From Rhytidiadelphus loreus (Eukaryota > Streptophyta > Bryopsida > Hypnales > Hylocomiaceae), in the NCBI GenBank assembly GCA_947034895.1, contig OX344762.1, forward strand, positions 17,340,760 to 17,404,759: DNA of 64,000 nt, given 5' to 3'. The notes beneath the pieces were generated by a model. It was not told where the DNA came from. It did not search any database and was given only the letters and a program-made list of their open reading frames with translations. Below are positions 13,038 through 25,097 of this stretch, piece by piece. The stretch's first letter is position 1, and every line of letters starts with the position of its first letter. A program made the translations under genes and the position numbers.

Positions 13038-13290
13038 GATGGGCGACTGCGGGTCCAAGATTGGGCGACAGCGGGTCCAGAAGTGGGCGACTGCGGGTCC
13101 AGGAGTGGGCGACTGCGGGTCCAGAAGTGGGCGCCACGGGTCCAGAAGTGGGCGCCACGGGTCCAGTAATGGGCGACTGCGGGTCCAGAAACAGGCGACT
13201 GCGGGTCAGGAACGGGCGACTGCGGGTCCAGTAATGGGCAACTGCGGGTCCAGAAACAGGCGACTGCGGGTCCAGGAACGGGCGACTGCC
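13038..13290 (+). repeat. GCGACTGCGGGT array upstream of the transposase
   Basis: About fifteen spaced copies of GGGCGACTGCGGGTCC and variants lie on the plus strand, separated by 5-10 bp. Relative to the minus-strand transposase the motif is inverted, as it is for the arrays before the cargo genes. Confidence 0.85.
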
Positions 13291-13767
13291 ATTTGTTTGG
13301 ATAATTCTTGCATCCCCTGGGGTAATTTGGGGCCTATAATTGAAACTATGAATTCAGAATTTCCACTAAAAAAATAAGCCTTGAAAATAAAAAATTCTAG
13401 TGTTTGCCCTGGAGTGGCAATGAGTAGGTCAATTCACCCTAGCCGTGACAATTGCTCTGAACTTCAATAACAAGTTCTTTTCCAATCCGGCAAGTTTTGA
13501 ATTTTCCTTTTTTTTTTAATTCTCTTTTAACTCCGAAAGTCCGAACTCCCAAGGTCATTTTCCTGCCAAAATTCCTAGAATATTCAAGTATTCACAACAT
13601 TGCAAACATAAATAACTAAAAATTCATATCTATATTTATGTACTCTTGTCAAGGAACTACATAGAATTCAATGTGCTTGCATTGGAATGTTCAAAATGGA
13701 TAATATCCTTTTATATATACATAAGATGGAATATACATAGTCCTCAAAAATGTGCTAAAAATGAAAA
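13291..13767. other. Intergenic spacer, no gene seen
   Basis: This is AT-rich sequence between the array before the transposase and the 3' end of the minus-strand cargo gene. It includes a short T-rich tract near 13509-13520. Confidence 0.4.
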
Positions 13768-15375
13768 TCATTCAACATCCATTTTGGCCTTTTCTTTGCG
13801 GTCATGAGCCTCACGTTCTATTTCATACAAGACTTTCCTACCTTTCAACTGCAAATTCCTAAGGTATCGGTCATCCTTCCCCAACTTCTTTTCCAACCAA
13901 AATTGCTTGTATGATTTTTGGAACTTCAAAAGCGCCTTCAGTGCATCCCGATGTTCTTCCAATTTTGGATCCAATGACAAAGAAACCCCAAGCTTCTTTT
14001 TCAAGTCAACTACTTCCGTAAGAGACAATGCTTGTTTAGTAGCCACGTCTTTCCAACCACACATTTCTGCAACACGGTCAAGGGGGGCTTTGTCCTTTAA
14101 TGCTTTCAAGGAATTTAATCTTAATCGTGCTTCTTCGACCCCTCGCTTCTCCAAGTCTATCTGATCTTCCTCCAGCTTGCATGCTTCCATAATTTTGGCA
14201 AGCCGTGATTTCGCAAACTCATTGCTAGAAGAACTAGATCCTCCAGCATGCCGAGAAGAGAATCTAAGGTAAAATGCTTCCAAGTCTAAAATCTTTGTTA
14301 TTTGCGTTGACAAAAGAACTTGCCGACTTTCAAGTTCAGCACGTAAGCTATTTACAATATCTCCACTCAAAGTTTGCGTTTCTTGATTGCGAAGCTTCTT
14401 ACATTCTAGATGCTTTTCATCCAACTCATTTAGAAGCTTCTTGAGTTGAGCTTTGTAAACAACTTTGGTGTCCAACATTATTGTGTCAGGGACAGTTCCA
14501 TCTTCAACAAATTCCTCACTTCGGTACATGTCATCAACACAATCCAATTGGAACAAAGAAGGCTTTACATCTTCTTCTGTTTCCATCTCTGTCCAAAAAA
14601 CATCATCTTCTGCTTCTTGCATGCATGCAAGCACATACTGCAAAACTTCGTCTTCTTCAGTGCGAGGGACTGTAATCGGATTCACTATAGCAAGAGGCAA
14701 AATATCAAGATTTTGTAGTTGCCTAGCTGGTTCACCCTCTTCTTCCATTCTCGGGGGAGGTAAATTTTGTGAAGTAGAAGCCACCATCGCTATATTTTGG
14801 GGCTGCATTGGAGGGTCTTCACCAAGGTTGTCTTCCTCTCCCGAAGATGAATCAGATGACGTCCAATGAAACTGCTCATCGGGCACTCCCTCCTTCAAGT
14901 TTTTCTTCTGGCCTAGCCCTTCACGTGGATTGGCAGATAGAGCCGCCCTTGGGATGTCTTTTGTCGGTGGAAGGCGAGCATGCTTCACTCCCTTGATTGA
15001 ACTCCAATCCACGCTTCGAAACAAAATGAGTTCCACATACACCATTGCACATATGAAATACGGGACTTCGCTCCTGGGCACTGAATATGTGCCATACAAG
15101 TATCGATAAATTTCGATACAACGTTGCACAAATGCATCATTACGACATGGATGCAAATTGGCCGTATTGTTGCGCTGATTCGTGTAGTGCCGATGATAGG
15201 GGAATAACTTGTCGATGTGGCACCACCCCATGAAGGACTTACAAGTCTTGGCGGTCCAGTGGCCCGTAATTCGATCCCAACCTCGGTAGGCCACACACGC
15301 TGGGTCCAAAAGGATGCGTCGTTGCCTAGGGTGCATGGCTCCTTTTGCCTTGGTCTTCTTCTTGTGGTCCGCCAT
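13768..15375 (-). CDS. WCHI-domain cargo protein 1 (535 aa), function unknown
   Basis: This is an intact frame of 535 residues. The first ATG is at 15375, and the longer frame to 15402 only reaches a TTG. The N-terminus is basic. Residues about 20-128 form a domain shared with the products at 29604-31094 and 32767-35274: a W-rich entry, WCHIDKLFPYHRH (51-63), NTANLHPC, LYG, and VDWSSIK near 122-128. The middle is acidic and Ser-rich, and the C-terminal half is Lys/Glu/Leu-rich and probably coiled coil. I do not recognise the domain and assign no function. Conserved Trp, Cys and His could bind metal or nucleic acid, which is inference. The gene lies inside the giant hAT behind the shared upstream block at 15492-15560 and an array at 15603-15930. 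No frame damage is visible. Confidence 0.85.
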   Translation of the reverse strand: MADHKKKTKAKGAMHPRQRRILLDPACVAYRGWDRITGHWTAKTCKSFMGWCHIDKLFPYHRHYTNQRNNTANLHPCRNDAFVQRCIEIYRYLYGTYSVPRSEVPYFICAMVYVELILFRSVDWSSIKGVKHARLPPTKDIPRAALSANPREGLGQKKNLKEGVPDEQFHWTSSDSSSGEEDNLGEDPPMQPQNIAMVASTSQNLPPPRMEEEGEPARQLQNLDILPLAIVNPITVPRTEEDEVLQYVLACMQEAEDDVFWTEMETEEDVKPSLFQLDCVDDMYRSEEFVEDGTVPDTIMLDTKVVYKAQLKKLLNELDEKHLECKKLRNQETQTLSGDIVNSLRAELESRQVLLSTQITKILDLEAFYLRFSSRHAGGSSSSSNEFAKSRLAKIMEACKLEEDQIDLEKRGVEEARLRLNSLKALKDKAPLDRVAEMCGWKDVATKQALSLTEVVDLKKKLGVSLSLDPKLEEHRDALKALLKFQKSYKQFWLEKKLGKDDRYLRNLQLKGRKVLYEIEREAHDRKEKAKMDVE

Positions 15376-15491
15376 TGGAGATGCTCTTGAGATTTGGGGC
15401 AAGGAATCTAAACTTAACCCTAAACTGCAAAGTATTATCTAGCGATTAGTGAGTGATGGAGTAAAATCAAGAACATGAGCCACATGTAAGT

Positions 15492-15560
15492 GAAACTCAA
15501 AACCCAAGCTCCCGAGCACGCAATCAGCCACTGTAAAGTAGGTGAAAGGCAGTACGCAGC
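15492..15560 (-). promoter_or_regulatory. Shared cargo-gene upstream block, copy 1
   Basis: Read on the minus strand this contains CTGCCTTTCACCTACT, then GTGGCTGATTGCGTGC, then GGTTTTGAG. The same order of words occurs upstream of the genes at 25700, 29604 and about 23.6 kb, and in weaker form at 35274. Conservation next to gene starts suggests promoter or 5' leader sequence, which is inference. Confidence 0.7.
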
Positions 15561-15602
15561 AAGAAGGGAAAGTGGCGAAGTCGGGTGGGGAGACAGCTAA
15601 TT

Positions 15603-15930
15603 AACCCGCAATCGCCCTGGGGCGAGTGCGGGAAGGGGCGCGTGCAGGTCTGAGAGCGACCGCGGGTAGGGCGACTGCGGGTCTAAGGGGCCGACTGCGA
15701 AGGCGACTGCGGGTAGGGCGACTGCGGGTCTGGGGCTACTGGGGATGGGCGACCGCGGGTCGATGGCTATAGAAGTACTGGAGTCCTGCGCGACTGCGGG
15801 TAGGGCGACTGCGGGTCTGGGGCTACTGGGGATGGGCGACCGCGTGTGGGGCACCACAGAGTAATTTCTGGACCCCTACAGTGGGGCGACCGCGGGTGGG
15901 GCGACCGCGGGTGGGCGACTGCGGGTACAG
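15603..15930 (+). repeat. GCGACTGCGGGT array upstream of cargo gene 1
   Basis: This contains dense copies of GGGCGACTGCGGGT and GGCGACCGCGGGT, almost all on the plus strand and thus inverted relative to the minus-strand gene that follows. It includes an internal near-duplication of about 110 bp (around 15700 and 15790). Confidence 0.85.
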
Positions 15931-17191
15931 GGCGGGGTTTTGAATTTCTGAACCTCTAAGACTTTCACTTTGAAGTTCTCTTACACAAAATTGTGGACAT
16001 AAATTTTAGTTACCAATGCACTTCATAAAAATGTATTGCACCTTTTCATCTTTTATTTAAAAATTTGGGTTATGCATCTTTAGCCATTTTATTAATTATT
16101 GTTGCAACTTATTAGATTTGACATGCAAAAAGAGGATTCCCACCCTAACATCACTTCTGCAATTTCAATAAGAAAATAATCAAACATAAGAAATTTACCA
16201 TCCATGATTCACATGGTTGCGTTTTATTTTCCAATGCAATCTCTATTATGTTTAGTTTGAATTTGTATGGTGAATCCATTGTAAAACAAGATTCAACTAT
16301 GAAGAATGTGGGATTCTTGATCAATGTAGACCACTTTCGGAGAGCTCCAAAAGAAGGGGTTTGGGAATTGAGGGATAAATACCTTTTATTCATTTATGGT
16401 CAAGTGTGATTGACACATTATAAATTGCGTGAGAGAACAAAACTCAATATAATCAATTATACAATGCATAGGATAGGTGTAGTAAGATGGTTGTTCAAAT
16501 ATCTCATAAGGATTGGGTGTGACAGCATGAGCTCCCATATAACTTTCATCATGTGCTTCATCAAGCACCGTGAAGGTGTAGTTGGGAACTAATTGTCACA
16601 ATTACTTGTCATAGCTATTTCCCAGCTGATTTCATGATTTTGTTCAAATTTTATTTATCTGTACATTCATAGGTATCCAAACAATAAAACTTGTTTCATA
16701 TTAATTAAAAGTGTAGCCATCATATTTACAAACAAAGGGATTAAATCAAGGGCATACATTTGTACATTTTCAATATTTGGGGATTTCAAACTTGTGAACC
16801 AAGAATAACAAACCACAACATTTATGGGTATATATTTTATTGGGGGGGTCACATTTATGGGTATATATTTTTTGGGAGGGGTCACATATGTAAACCATTA
16901 AAGTATTGGGCACTAATCAATTAAACATTCATATACCATGGACTGTTTAGCAAAATATGATCATTCATCTAAGATAAACAATCCATGCATTGTTTAGCAA
17001 AATCATAGTATAGAAATGTAAAATGAAGTTCTTTGTCAAGCACATTGCTATTTCACATGTCTAGCATGACTTTAGTACTATTATCTTCATAAATAACTTA
17101 TTTCTTTTTATGATCCCAACTCAAAAATCAAAATAGGGTCTTATGCCATGGTACAAGGCTGCCATTTGATGCACCACAACAATGTCTCTAG
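15931..17191 (-). other. Possible exons on the minus strand, unrecognised
   Basis: Two open minus-strand stretches look exon-like. About 16600-16390 encodes a Tyr/Pro-rich segment containing LDEAHDESYMGAHAV. About 16385-16200 encodes one containing RKWSTLIKNPTFFIVE and is followed by a plausible donor, GGTAAATTTC. I recognise neither. They may be 3' exons of the spliced minus-strand gene whose upstream block lies near 23.75 kb, or debris from a captured gene. The rest is AT-rich with no gene. Confidence 0.25.
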
Positions 17192-18885
17192 TCATGAACG
17201 ATTTGCCCGTGGCACAAGGTTGTCCAAGTTTGCGCGAGCTTGGTTTAACCTATTATTGGTCTGCTCAAAGATATCCGTGGTGTTGATTTGAACGCTCAGA
17301 GATTGTGTAAATGCGCGTTCCGTCCCGTGCTCATCATCCTAAGGTGGAATTGTCATTAGTACATATGATATTCACAGAATGGGGTACAAACAATACTAAC
17401 CTAGCAAGTATATTAACTCGTGTTGTGGTATTGCACTAACCTTAATGAGTTGTAACAACAAGCATCCATTCTCAGACTCGGAAAGTTTCTCGACATCCTC
17501 AAATTCTTCTAATAAAGCCTTGCATCTCCCGGCCCCCCATATCAATGAATATTAAAACATAACAACTACATATGGGTATTTTTAGCATATAATCTTATAA
17601 TACAAGTTCTATACTAGAACAACCGAACCTGAGGTTTGTACAATCTTTTCCTTGCCGAACCCTGTGAGTGTTTCTAACTCTACCCTTAAGTCAGAAAGTT
17701 GCACACAGGTTCTAGCGGCATAAGTTAGCAAATTATAAGGGTGAATGGTAAACTCAGTGTTCTTTGGCCTTCCAAGCAATGGACACTTTGTTATGTTGAT
17801 TTTTACCTAATTTAAGTACTTCAAAACACTCTAATAGTTAAGAAATAAAGGTTGTTGAGGGTAGTTAATTGTGATTTAAACTTCTAGCTAAACTAAACTT
17901 TTACCTAAACTAAATCAAAGAATACAATTTGCCCTTTCCAAAATGGTAAAGCAAGTTGGATTCTGATATTCCTAATGAAAGTTATGTGTGGATGAAATTC
18001 GTACCTAATTCTATTCTAAAAACTTCATCCGTCAACTAAAAATAGCAAAATAATGTAAAATAAATCTAAATTTCAGGGTTGAAAGGTTAATTAAATTAGC
18101 TAATGGAATTTTAAGATAAAACCTAATTTTGACCTATTTTAGGACTTTTCATCCAGAATTAGGTCAAATCTTCCTCTATCCTTTTATCCTTCCAAATTAA
18201 GTAATTTAAAAAATAAAAGGTGTATTTAGAATCTTCAAAAGATTCTCTAAAAGGTTATGGTTTCAAAAGATTCCCTAGTCGTGCCTTGAGAATATTCCTA
18301 ATTGTTCTTTAATTAATCCTAATTCTAAGTTATTATTCTAATTTTAGTGAATTTTTAGGGTTTTATGGTTTTTATGAGTAAAGTGATTAATTAACTTCTT
18401 GTTAAGATAAAAAGTAAAAAATTTAGAACTTTTAGGTGAAAACTTTTAAATGGATGATAATTCCCCTTGGTTGGATGGAATTCCTTCCTTTAATAATTTT
18501 CAAGAGAATAAGTAGATAAATTAGGTTTTGACTTTCCCTAATTATTCTAATATTCCCTAAGTTCCTAAATTAAATTAGATTCCTTTTGAGATTCTTTTGG
18601 ATGAGATTACTATTTCGTTTTCCAAATTAATTCAAAGTTAATCTAATTATTACTTGTTACAATTTAGATAAATTTTCAAAGGTTTTCTAACAATTTAAAT
18701 TCTACTAGCTATTGGATTCTCAATGATTAATTTTGTTAGTTTTAATTTTCTAATCTAAATTTTTAAAGAATGAAAGCAAAAGAAAAGACAAAAGATAAAA
18801 ATTGAAATCATACCTTGGTGTCGAAAATGTCGATCGTCCCATCATCACAAAACACCATCATAATCGTCTCCTCGAAGTTCTCCAT
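17192..18885 (-). CDS. Putative spliced gene, partial model, function unknown
   Basis: This is a minus-strand model read by eye. A 24-codon exon at 18885-18814 starts MENFEETIMMVF and ends at a GTATGA donor. An open block at about 17805-17635 contains HPYNLLTYAARTCVQLS. A block at about 17545-17441 contains EEFEDVEKLSESENGC and ends at a GTTAGT donor. The last exon, at 17338-17192, has a TTAG acceptor and a TGA stop. The last two blocks join in phase; the junction before 17545 does not resolve cleanly. I do not recognise the protein. It may belong to the transcription unit beginning near 23.6 kb. Confidence 0.35.
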
Positions 18886-21800
18886 TGTCTTTCATGAATT
18901 TGGAAGAAATCTTAGTATTCTTGTTTTTAAAACCTATCTAAAAAGTCCAAATTTGTTAGTTTTGGCAATTTAAAACTAATCCTTTGATTTTAGGAATTTA
19001 GATTAAATGATAAATTTAATTCATATTTCCTAAGTTTTCAATGAATAGTAGTTTATTCGATTGCCAATTTTTTAATAGTTATTTTATTAAATATTCCAAG
19101 ATATTAGTTGTTGTTTGTTTTTATTGTTTTGGCTTATTAGGCCTAATAAAACAAATCCCCCAAACTACAAACAAACAACTAATTTGGATTTGGAATCCTA
19201 ATTAATAACTAAAACCAAATGAATGAATAGTATTCTAATAAAATAATCAAAAACAATCAAAAACAAATCTATCGATGAATAGTAGAAAGAATAACTTGAA
19301 TAAACAAACCAAAACAATTAGTTAAATGAATAGTTAGATTCCCACCTTACTTGTTGTTTAATCTTTTCAATTCGTTCACATGTCGAATTCTTCCTTCTTA
19401 TTCTTCTTCGTTCTTCAATCTTTCATTTGGGTTCTTTTTGCAATTTGAAGTTGGCTATGGAGGTTAGAGAGGTGAGACTAAAATGAGATTCTTTTCTTAG
19501 TCTCAAGTTTTGAAAGTGAGGGTATTGTGACAAACAATGGCCTTCCCTTTTCTTTGCAAGGCTCTATCAATGATTTGAATGATCAAGGTTTGATTGTTTT
19601 GATTACCTGTTAAGCTCTCTGCTGTCTGCTGTAACCTGTCGAAGGAATTGCCGTAACCCAGCTGAACCACTCCAACTGCCGGTGCTTGCCGACCCCCTTG
19701 CTCCAGCCGTAACACGTGGCGGATTGTGACTGGCCACCTGCCTTCCTTGTTCGTTCTCCTCGGTCAGCCCTGCTGGTTTCGGCTGTTCTCTTACCATCGA
19801 CACGTGGCAGGTCGTGACTGGTCGCCTGTCGTCCCGTTCGTTCTCCTCACTGAACTGTCCCGTTCGGTCTGCTCACCGCCTTGGGCTGTCCCGACCTTGG
19901 CTGTCCCGCCTTGGACTGTCCCGATCTTGGGCTGAATTCTCCTTTGCAATCTGATTCTTGGTTATTTAAAAAGGTCAAACCCACCTTTTCTTTAGAAATA
20001 AGAACCAACCAAAAAGAATAAAAGCAACGATATGAAAAAATAATTCTTTTGGATGAGAATTATGTTAACTAAATTTTTTAAAAAGAAGCTCCAAAGTAAA
20101 GGTAAAACAACTAACAACAAAATCCCATTAGTTTAGAAGGTCCAATACCTTCACACTTACACAAACAAAAGAGAAATAATTCAAAAGCTTTTAGACCTTA
20201 AATAAGTTTCAAAAGAACCTTATTCCGTTGATTCCTTTGGTTCAAAGCTTCGCCATGTGGTTTAAATTCACGATTAGATGGTCAATTTAAAAGTAAATTT
20301 TAACCTTTCAAAGTCAAAGCTCTGCCGTGTGGGAGCAACCCCAAGAATTAACGGTCAAATCAAAGTTTCAAGTACCCGTTTCCAGGTTTCAAAGTCAAAG
20401 CTCCGCCGTGTGGGAGCAACCCCAGGAAATAACTGACAACTTAAGTTTCAAGTACCCGTTTCCAGGTTTCAAAGTCAAAGCTCCGCCGTGTGGGAACAAC
20501 CCCAGGAATAACCAGTATTCAAGGATCCAAACTAGTATTTTGAAACTTAATTCTTAAAGGAGGTACACATGACAGTGTTTAACCGAACATTAAAAACTAA
20601 TTTCCAAAATTCAAAGCAAAGTTTTAAGTTTAATCACTAAAGGAGGTACATATGACAGTGTTTAACCGAACATTAGCAACTATTCAAACCAAACACCCGT
20701 TATACAACGAGTTTTGGCACGTGGTGATGCTCAAAACCTTTTGGCAAAGTCTAGCTTTGCCGCTTTAAAGTTTTAAGTTCACAGACTATTCTCAATTCAC
20801 ACAAATGGTTGGTTAGTATCAAAAGAACAACAATGTCAAAGTAGAGTTCGGGAACTACTCCCACAACTCCCAAAATATCAAAGTTTTGGGGCTTGAAGCC
20901 TCCAAATTCAAGAAATAAGTTAGTTAACACAAACAACACTAGAGTTAGGGGATTTCCTCCACCTAAACTCTTGAAAAACAAAGTTTTGGGGCTTGAAGCC
21001 TCCAAATTCAAACAAGAAAAGAAAACAAAGCTTTGAAGGGGCCCTCCGGACCTTCAAAGTACAAGAGAAAACAAGAAAATAGAAGAAAATAGCCAAAATT
21101 TGGCTTTAAAAAGTGCTCCGACAAGTGTCGGTAGCACGACAAGAGCAACAACAAGAATGAAACAAAGAATGAGGGCCACGAACAACCTCGAGGAAGGGCC
21201 TTATATACTCGCTCCAGGCCCCCCCCCGGTAAGTTGTTCGTAAATTATCTTTTACTTTCAATCTAGATATTTTGCTAAACTACCTAAACGTATTTTCAAA
21301 ATAATCTTTGTTTAATGGGAAGGAAGGTTCTCAAGCGAGTTCCTTCTAGGCCCTAAATGGCCTTAGAATCTTTTCCCAAATCAAATATTTGATTTTCCCA
21401 AAGATATTTTGAAACCTACCTAATTAACCAAGATATTTTGTGTTTTAATCTAGGGTTAGTTCTAAATTGGCTTTCTTTAGTCCAAAAGATGGCTTCTTAC
21501 GCAAAACAAGTATCTTGGGCAAATCCAATCTTCGATTTTACAAGAGATATTTGCAAAATCAACCCAGATTAATCAAAAATTACCTTTTAAAAGTCAAACT
21601 AAGGGCTGACCCTCTCTATCTTTTGAGGGACAACTCGAAACTGAAAACAAACTGCACCATCGCGTTTAGAAGACCCCAATTAGCCAAAAGGACCCCTTAC
21701 CCCTACCTCTCCAGCCGTTTTAAAGCGCAAATTTGAGTCACGGTAACTCAGAACAAAAGTTAAAAAGCTAACTTTTGGAGTTTGCGTTTTTTGATGAAAC

Positions 21801-22947
21801 TGTCGGTCCTGGGTGGTTTAGAATATTCGTGGGAGTAAGAATTGACCCTTGAAACGCTCCGTTTGGACACCGCTAGCTCCTGGTTCGCCGGTCAACCCGC
21901 CGCCAAGTTGTAAATTCTTGTAAAATTCGCTGTCGGTCCTGATTCTGGTACTTGAGAATGTCGGAATGTCTTCAAACTTGACAGGGCTCTTTATTGGCAC
22001 ACAAAACACTATCCTAATTTTTAGTGAGATTTTACCGCAACATTGGTAATTTCTAGGAATTTACGAATGCAGTTTTAAGCGGTTGACTTCCCATGGAGTT
22101 ATCGTGGAGTTTTGTAAAATCCCGAAACTTTTGGGCAATCTTCTACAAGATGTCCATCAACTAAGGGCAAAACCAAATCTCCAATAAGAATGCTATTTTT
22201 AGCAATTCTTTAATAATTTCCACCCGGGGGGAAATTATTCTTGATACCGGGGGAATCTTGGATGATCGGGCTTCTATTTGACCTCCTGGCATGCTTTGAC
22301 CTAGAAAAGCACCTCTCTGTATGTTCCAATCATCATTTCCTCCATCTTGATCTGCGAATGATTGTATTTCTCAAAATTACCTGCAAACAATAAATCTAAC
22401 TCTTTCGAGTTGGATTTGGACTGACTCTGACTAGACTCTAACTTTTAACCAGTTTGTTACATGTATACTTATAGCTGTTGTATTACATGAACAAGACACT
22501 AGGACTGGTTAACTCTCAAATTCTCACATTGCTCGGAATTACTGACTTAACTACTTATTTCTACTAATAAGACCTAAAATTAGTGAAATGTAACGTCTTA
22601 CGTATTTCACGCATTTAAGGCCATTACACACCTCTTTGGTAGGGACTTCTACCAAAACCCACAATAATTGTATTTTTATATGTTTTTTCCTATTTTTCAC
22701 TAAAAAATTAACTAAAAATCGCGAAAAATAAGTTCAGAGTTCCAAGTGCCAACTTGAGGGCTCACAAACCCACACATATTCTTCCATCATGGCCGACCCC
22801 TCCCTAATGGCCTCATCAAATTTGGCTCCCCAAACAATATCGCGTGTGTTTTGTATCAAACACATCACTCATCCTGCAGCAAATAGGCACTAATAGTGAG
22901 ATGAAATGTCCACCACTAACTATCCAACTAGAAATGTTCATTAATAC
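18886..22947. other. Gene-poor stretch, possible LTR-type remnant with short tandem duplications
   Basis: I see no intact polymerase or gag. There are short tandem duplications: three copies of about 76 bp containing CTCCGCCGTGTGGGA (20320-20510), two copies around AAAGGAGGTACA (20557 and 20639), and two around GTTTTGGGGCTTGAAGCC (20883 and 20984). The sequence CTTATATACTCGCTCC near 21200 resembles an LTR-type TATA region, and a TGTAACGTCTTACG word lies near 22590. A retroelement remnant is possible but unproven. It may lie in an intron of the minus-strand gene. Confidence 0.3.
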
Positions 22948-23640
22948 ATGTTCATTTCATTATTCAAGGATTCAAATCACCTATACAAAATGAAGGGCAA
23001 TATTTTACTCACCCATTTTGTTGGCTTGGAAATGGCCTTTGGACTCATTGCATTGGCCATAATGAGCAAAGCAATACAATTTGTAGCCTTTCCAAAAGTC
23101 CTTAATCCTATTTCAAAGATCACAAATCAATTCCAATAGAATAGTCATTGTCATGGTGATTCTCCCACCTATTAAAAAGACATTGTCTACAATACAAGTG
23201 GATGACAATAAGGAAGTCAAAGGCAAACTAAACAAATTTTTACCGGAAATATTCATGGTCGAGAATAATTATGACTTCCTCTGAGCACTTGCTAAATTGA
23301 ACACCTGCCATTAAGCCTGTAAGGAGCCAAATAACTAATCATTAGCAATGCAAGAAGATTAAATTTGAATAGGCTACCTAACAATTGAGGCCTCCCTACG
23401 TTACTATAACACCCAAAAATGAAAGAGAATCAATGAAGAACCAAATGAATCATTTTCATTTGAATTGCTAATTGTTTTAAATGTGAATTTAGTGTACCCT
23501 TTTTCGGTGACTTCACACCCATTTGTGTGTGCATCCTTATTATTCAACAACTTTGCCACAATGAATGCAATTGCCGTTTCAAGGCCCTCTACATCAAATG
23601 GCTTTGATATTCTCACTATCCTAAACTAATGGAAAAGATT
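22948..23640 (-). CDS. Putative 5' exons of a fifth cargo gene, unrecognised
   Basis: Minus-strand open stretches begin after a TTTAG acceptor-like site near 23630 with RISKPFDVEGLETAI and continue to about 23410. A further exon-like block at about 23310-23250 contains SKCSEEVIIILDHEYF and ends at a GTAAAA donor. A third, near 23185-23130, contains WENHHDNDYSIGID. I cannot assign a family. Position supports a real gene, because the shared cargo upstream block (23733-23774) and an array (23820-24690) sit immediately 5' on this strand, as at the other cargo genes. The start codon and exact exon ends are not resolved. Confidence 0.35.
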
Positions 23641-23732
23641 TTGGGTTCATTGAAGTATACAAGAAGTGTCTGCTGTATTGTTGGCTGTTTGTGGGAAACC
23701 AAAAAAACCACGAGACCTCCACAACATTGGGC

Positions 23733-23774
23733 CCACATTCAGCCACTACAAGGTAGGTGAACTACAAGGCGCAG
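23733..23774 (-). promoter_or_regulatory. Shared cargo-gene upstream block, copy 2
   Basis: The plus strand reads ATTCAGCCACTACAAGGTAG followed by GTGAACTACAAGGCGCAG, matching in order the minus-strand block at 15517-15560 (CAGCCACTG, GTAGGTGAAA, CGCAG). It predicts a minus-strand gene start just below 23.7 kb. Confidence 0.6.
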
Positions 23775-23819
23775 TTATGAAAATTATGGACCACAGGCTG
23801 GAACAGCCCATGAAATACC

Positions 23820-24690
23820 CGCGGTCGCCAGGGGCGCATGCGCTAACCCTAACCGGATACTAGGGCGACAGCGCATGGGGCGACTGCGCGTGGGGCGACC
23901 GCGGGTCCGGTCCAAGGATCCCTCGCGTCTTTCAAGGGCGACCTCGGGTGAGGGCGACCTCGGATCAAGGCGACCACGGGTCAGGGCGACCTCGGGTCCT
24001 CGAAGGGGAAACACATTTCAAAATCCCCCCTCCATCAGGGCGACTACGCATAGGGGGCGACTGCGGGTCAAGGAGAAAATGCAAACTCCTTGACCCGTAG
24101 TCGCCCCCTACGCGCAGTCGCCCATATGGAAGGGGAGGGAGACACCAAATACTTTTCCGCCCTCTATCAAGGCGACTGCGCGTAGGGGGCGACTGCGGGT
24201 CAAGGTGGGAGCAACCTAACTATTTCAAAATGCAATCTCCCCCCTTCCATCAGGGCGACTGCGCGTAGGGGGCAACTACGGGTCAAGGTGGGAGCAACCT
24301 AACTATTTCAAAATGCAATCTCCCCCCTTCCATCAGGGCGACTGCGCGTAGGGGGCGACTGCGGGTCAAGGTGGGAGACACCAAAAATTTCGAAAATGCA
24401 ATCTCCCCCCTTCCATCAGGGCGACTGCGCGTAGGGGGCGACTGCGGGTCAAGGTGGGAGACACCAAAAATTTCGAAAATGCAATCTCCCCCCTTCCATC
24501 AGGGCGACTGTGCGTAGGGGGCGACTGCGGGTCAAGGTGGGAGACACCAAAAATTTCGAAAATGCAATCTCCCCCCTTCCATCAGGGCGACTGCGCGTAG
24601 GGGGCGACTGCGGGTCTCCAGATCACTTCCAAAATCAAACCTGGGGTTCTAGGGCGACTGCGCTTTGGGCGACTGCGGGTATGGGCATGT
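23820..24690 (+). repeat. GCGACTGCGGGT array containing 82-bp tandem units
   Basis: Within about 24165-24615 there are five to six copies of an 82-83 bp unit. Each holds a paired motif, GCGACTGCGCGTAGGG then GGCGACTGCGGGTCAAGG, and a linker containing AATGCAATCTCCCCCC. Motifs are on the plus strand, inverted relative to the putative minus-strand gene. Confidence 0.85.
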
Positions 24691-25097
24691 TTCACAAGAT
24701 TAATTTTTTTTTTGGGACCCCTCTCCCTTATTGTTTCTAATTCCCTTTAATCATATGTTACTTCCTCCATTTTGTTTACAAATTCAACAAGACAAAAAAG
24801 ACATGATTCTGTTTTAGGTCTAAAACACTACATCTTGTGTAGGATGTGTAAGTATTTTATGTAGGTTTAAGGATTTGATTCTAGATAAAAGTTGTATTAT
24901 TGTTTTCCAAGGTCTAGGGTCTAGGGTTTAGGGTTTGGGAAACCCTTCACATTGTGAGAATAATTCTTCCATTGCCTTGCTATGTCTTTGATATGAATTG
25001 ACACCTAACATTTATTACCAATTTTGGATGTGAGATAAGGAAAAATCAATTAGAATATGCTGCAGATGCTAATTAGTGTTGGGTCAGATTGGTTGTT
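24691..25097. other. Short AT-rich spacer, no gene seen
   Basis: This separates the array of the minus-strand gene from that of the divergent kinase-like gene. It contains a short TAGGGTTTAGGGTTT-like stretch near 24910-24937, too short to be telomeric sequence. Confidence 0.4.

Noticed and set aside
20320..22640. Complete LTR retrotransposon
   Set aside because: I could not find paired LTRs, a primer-binding site or polymerase sequence. Only short duplications and a TATA-like word support it.
24165..24615. Regularly spaced repeats resembling a CRISPR array
   Set aside because: Spacers are near-identical rather than unique, no cas genes are present, and the context is a plant transposon.
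24905..24940. TAGGGTTT-like words as a telomeric repeat
   Set aside because: There are only two or three imperfect units, surrounded by ordinary spacer sequence.
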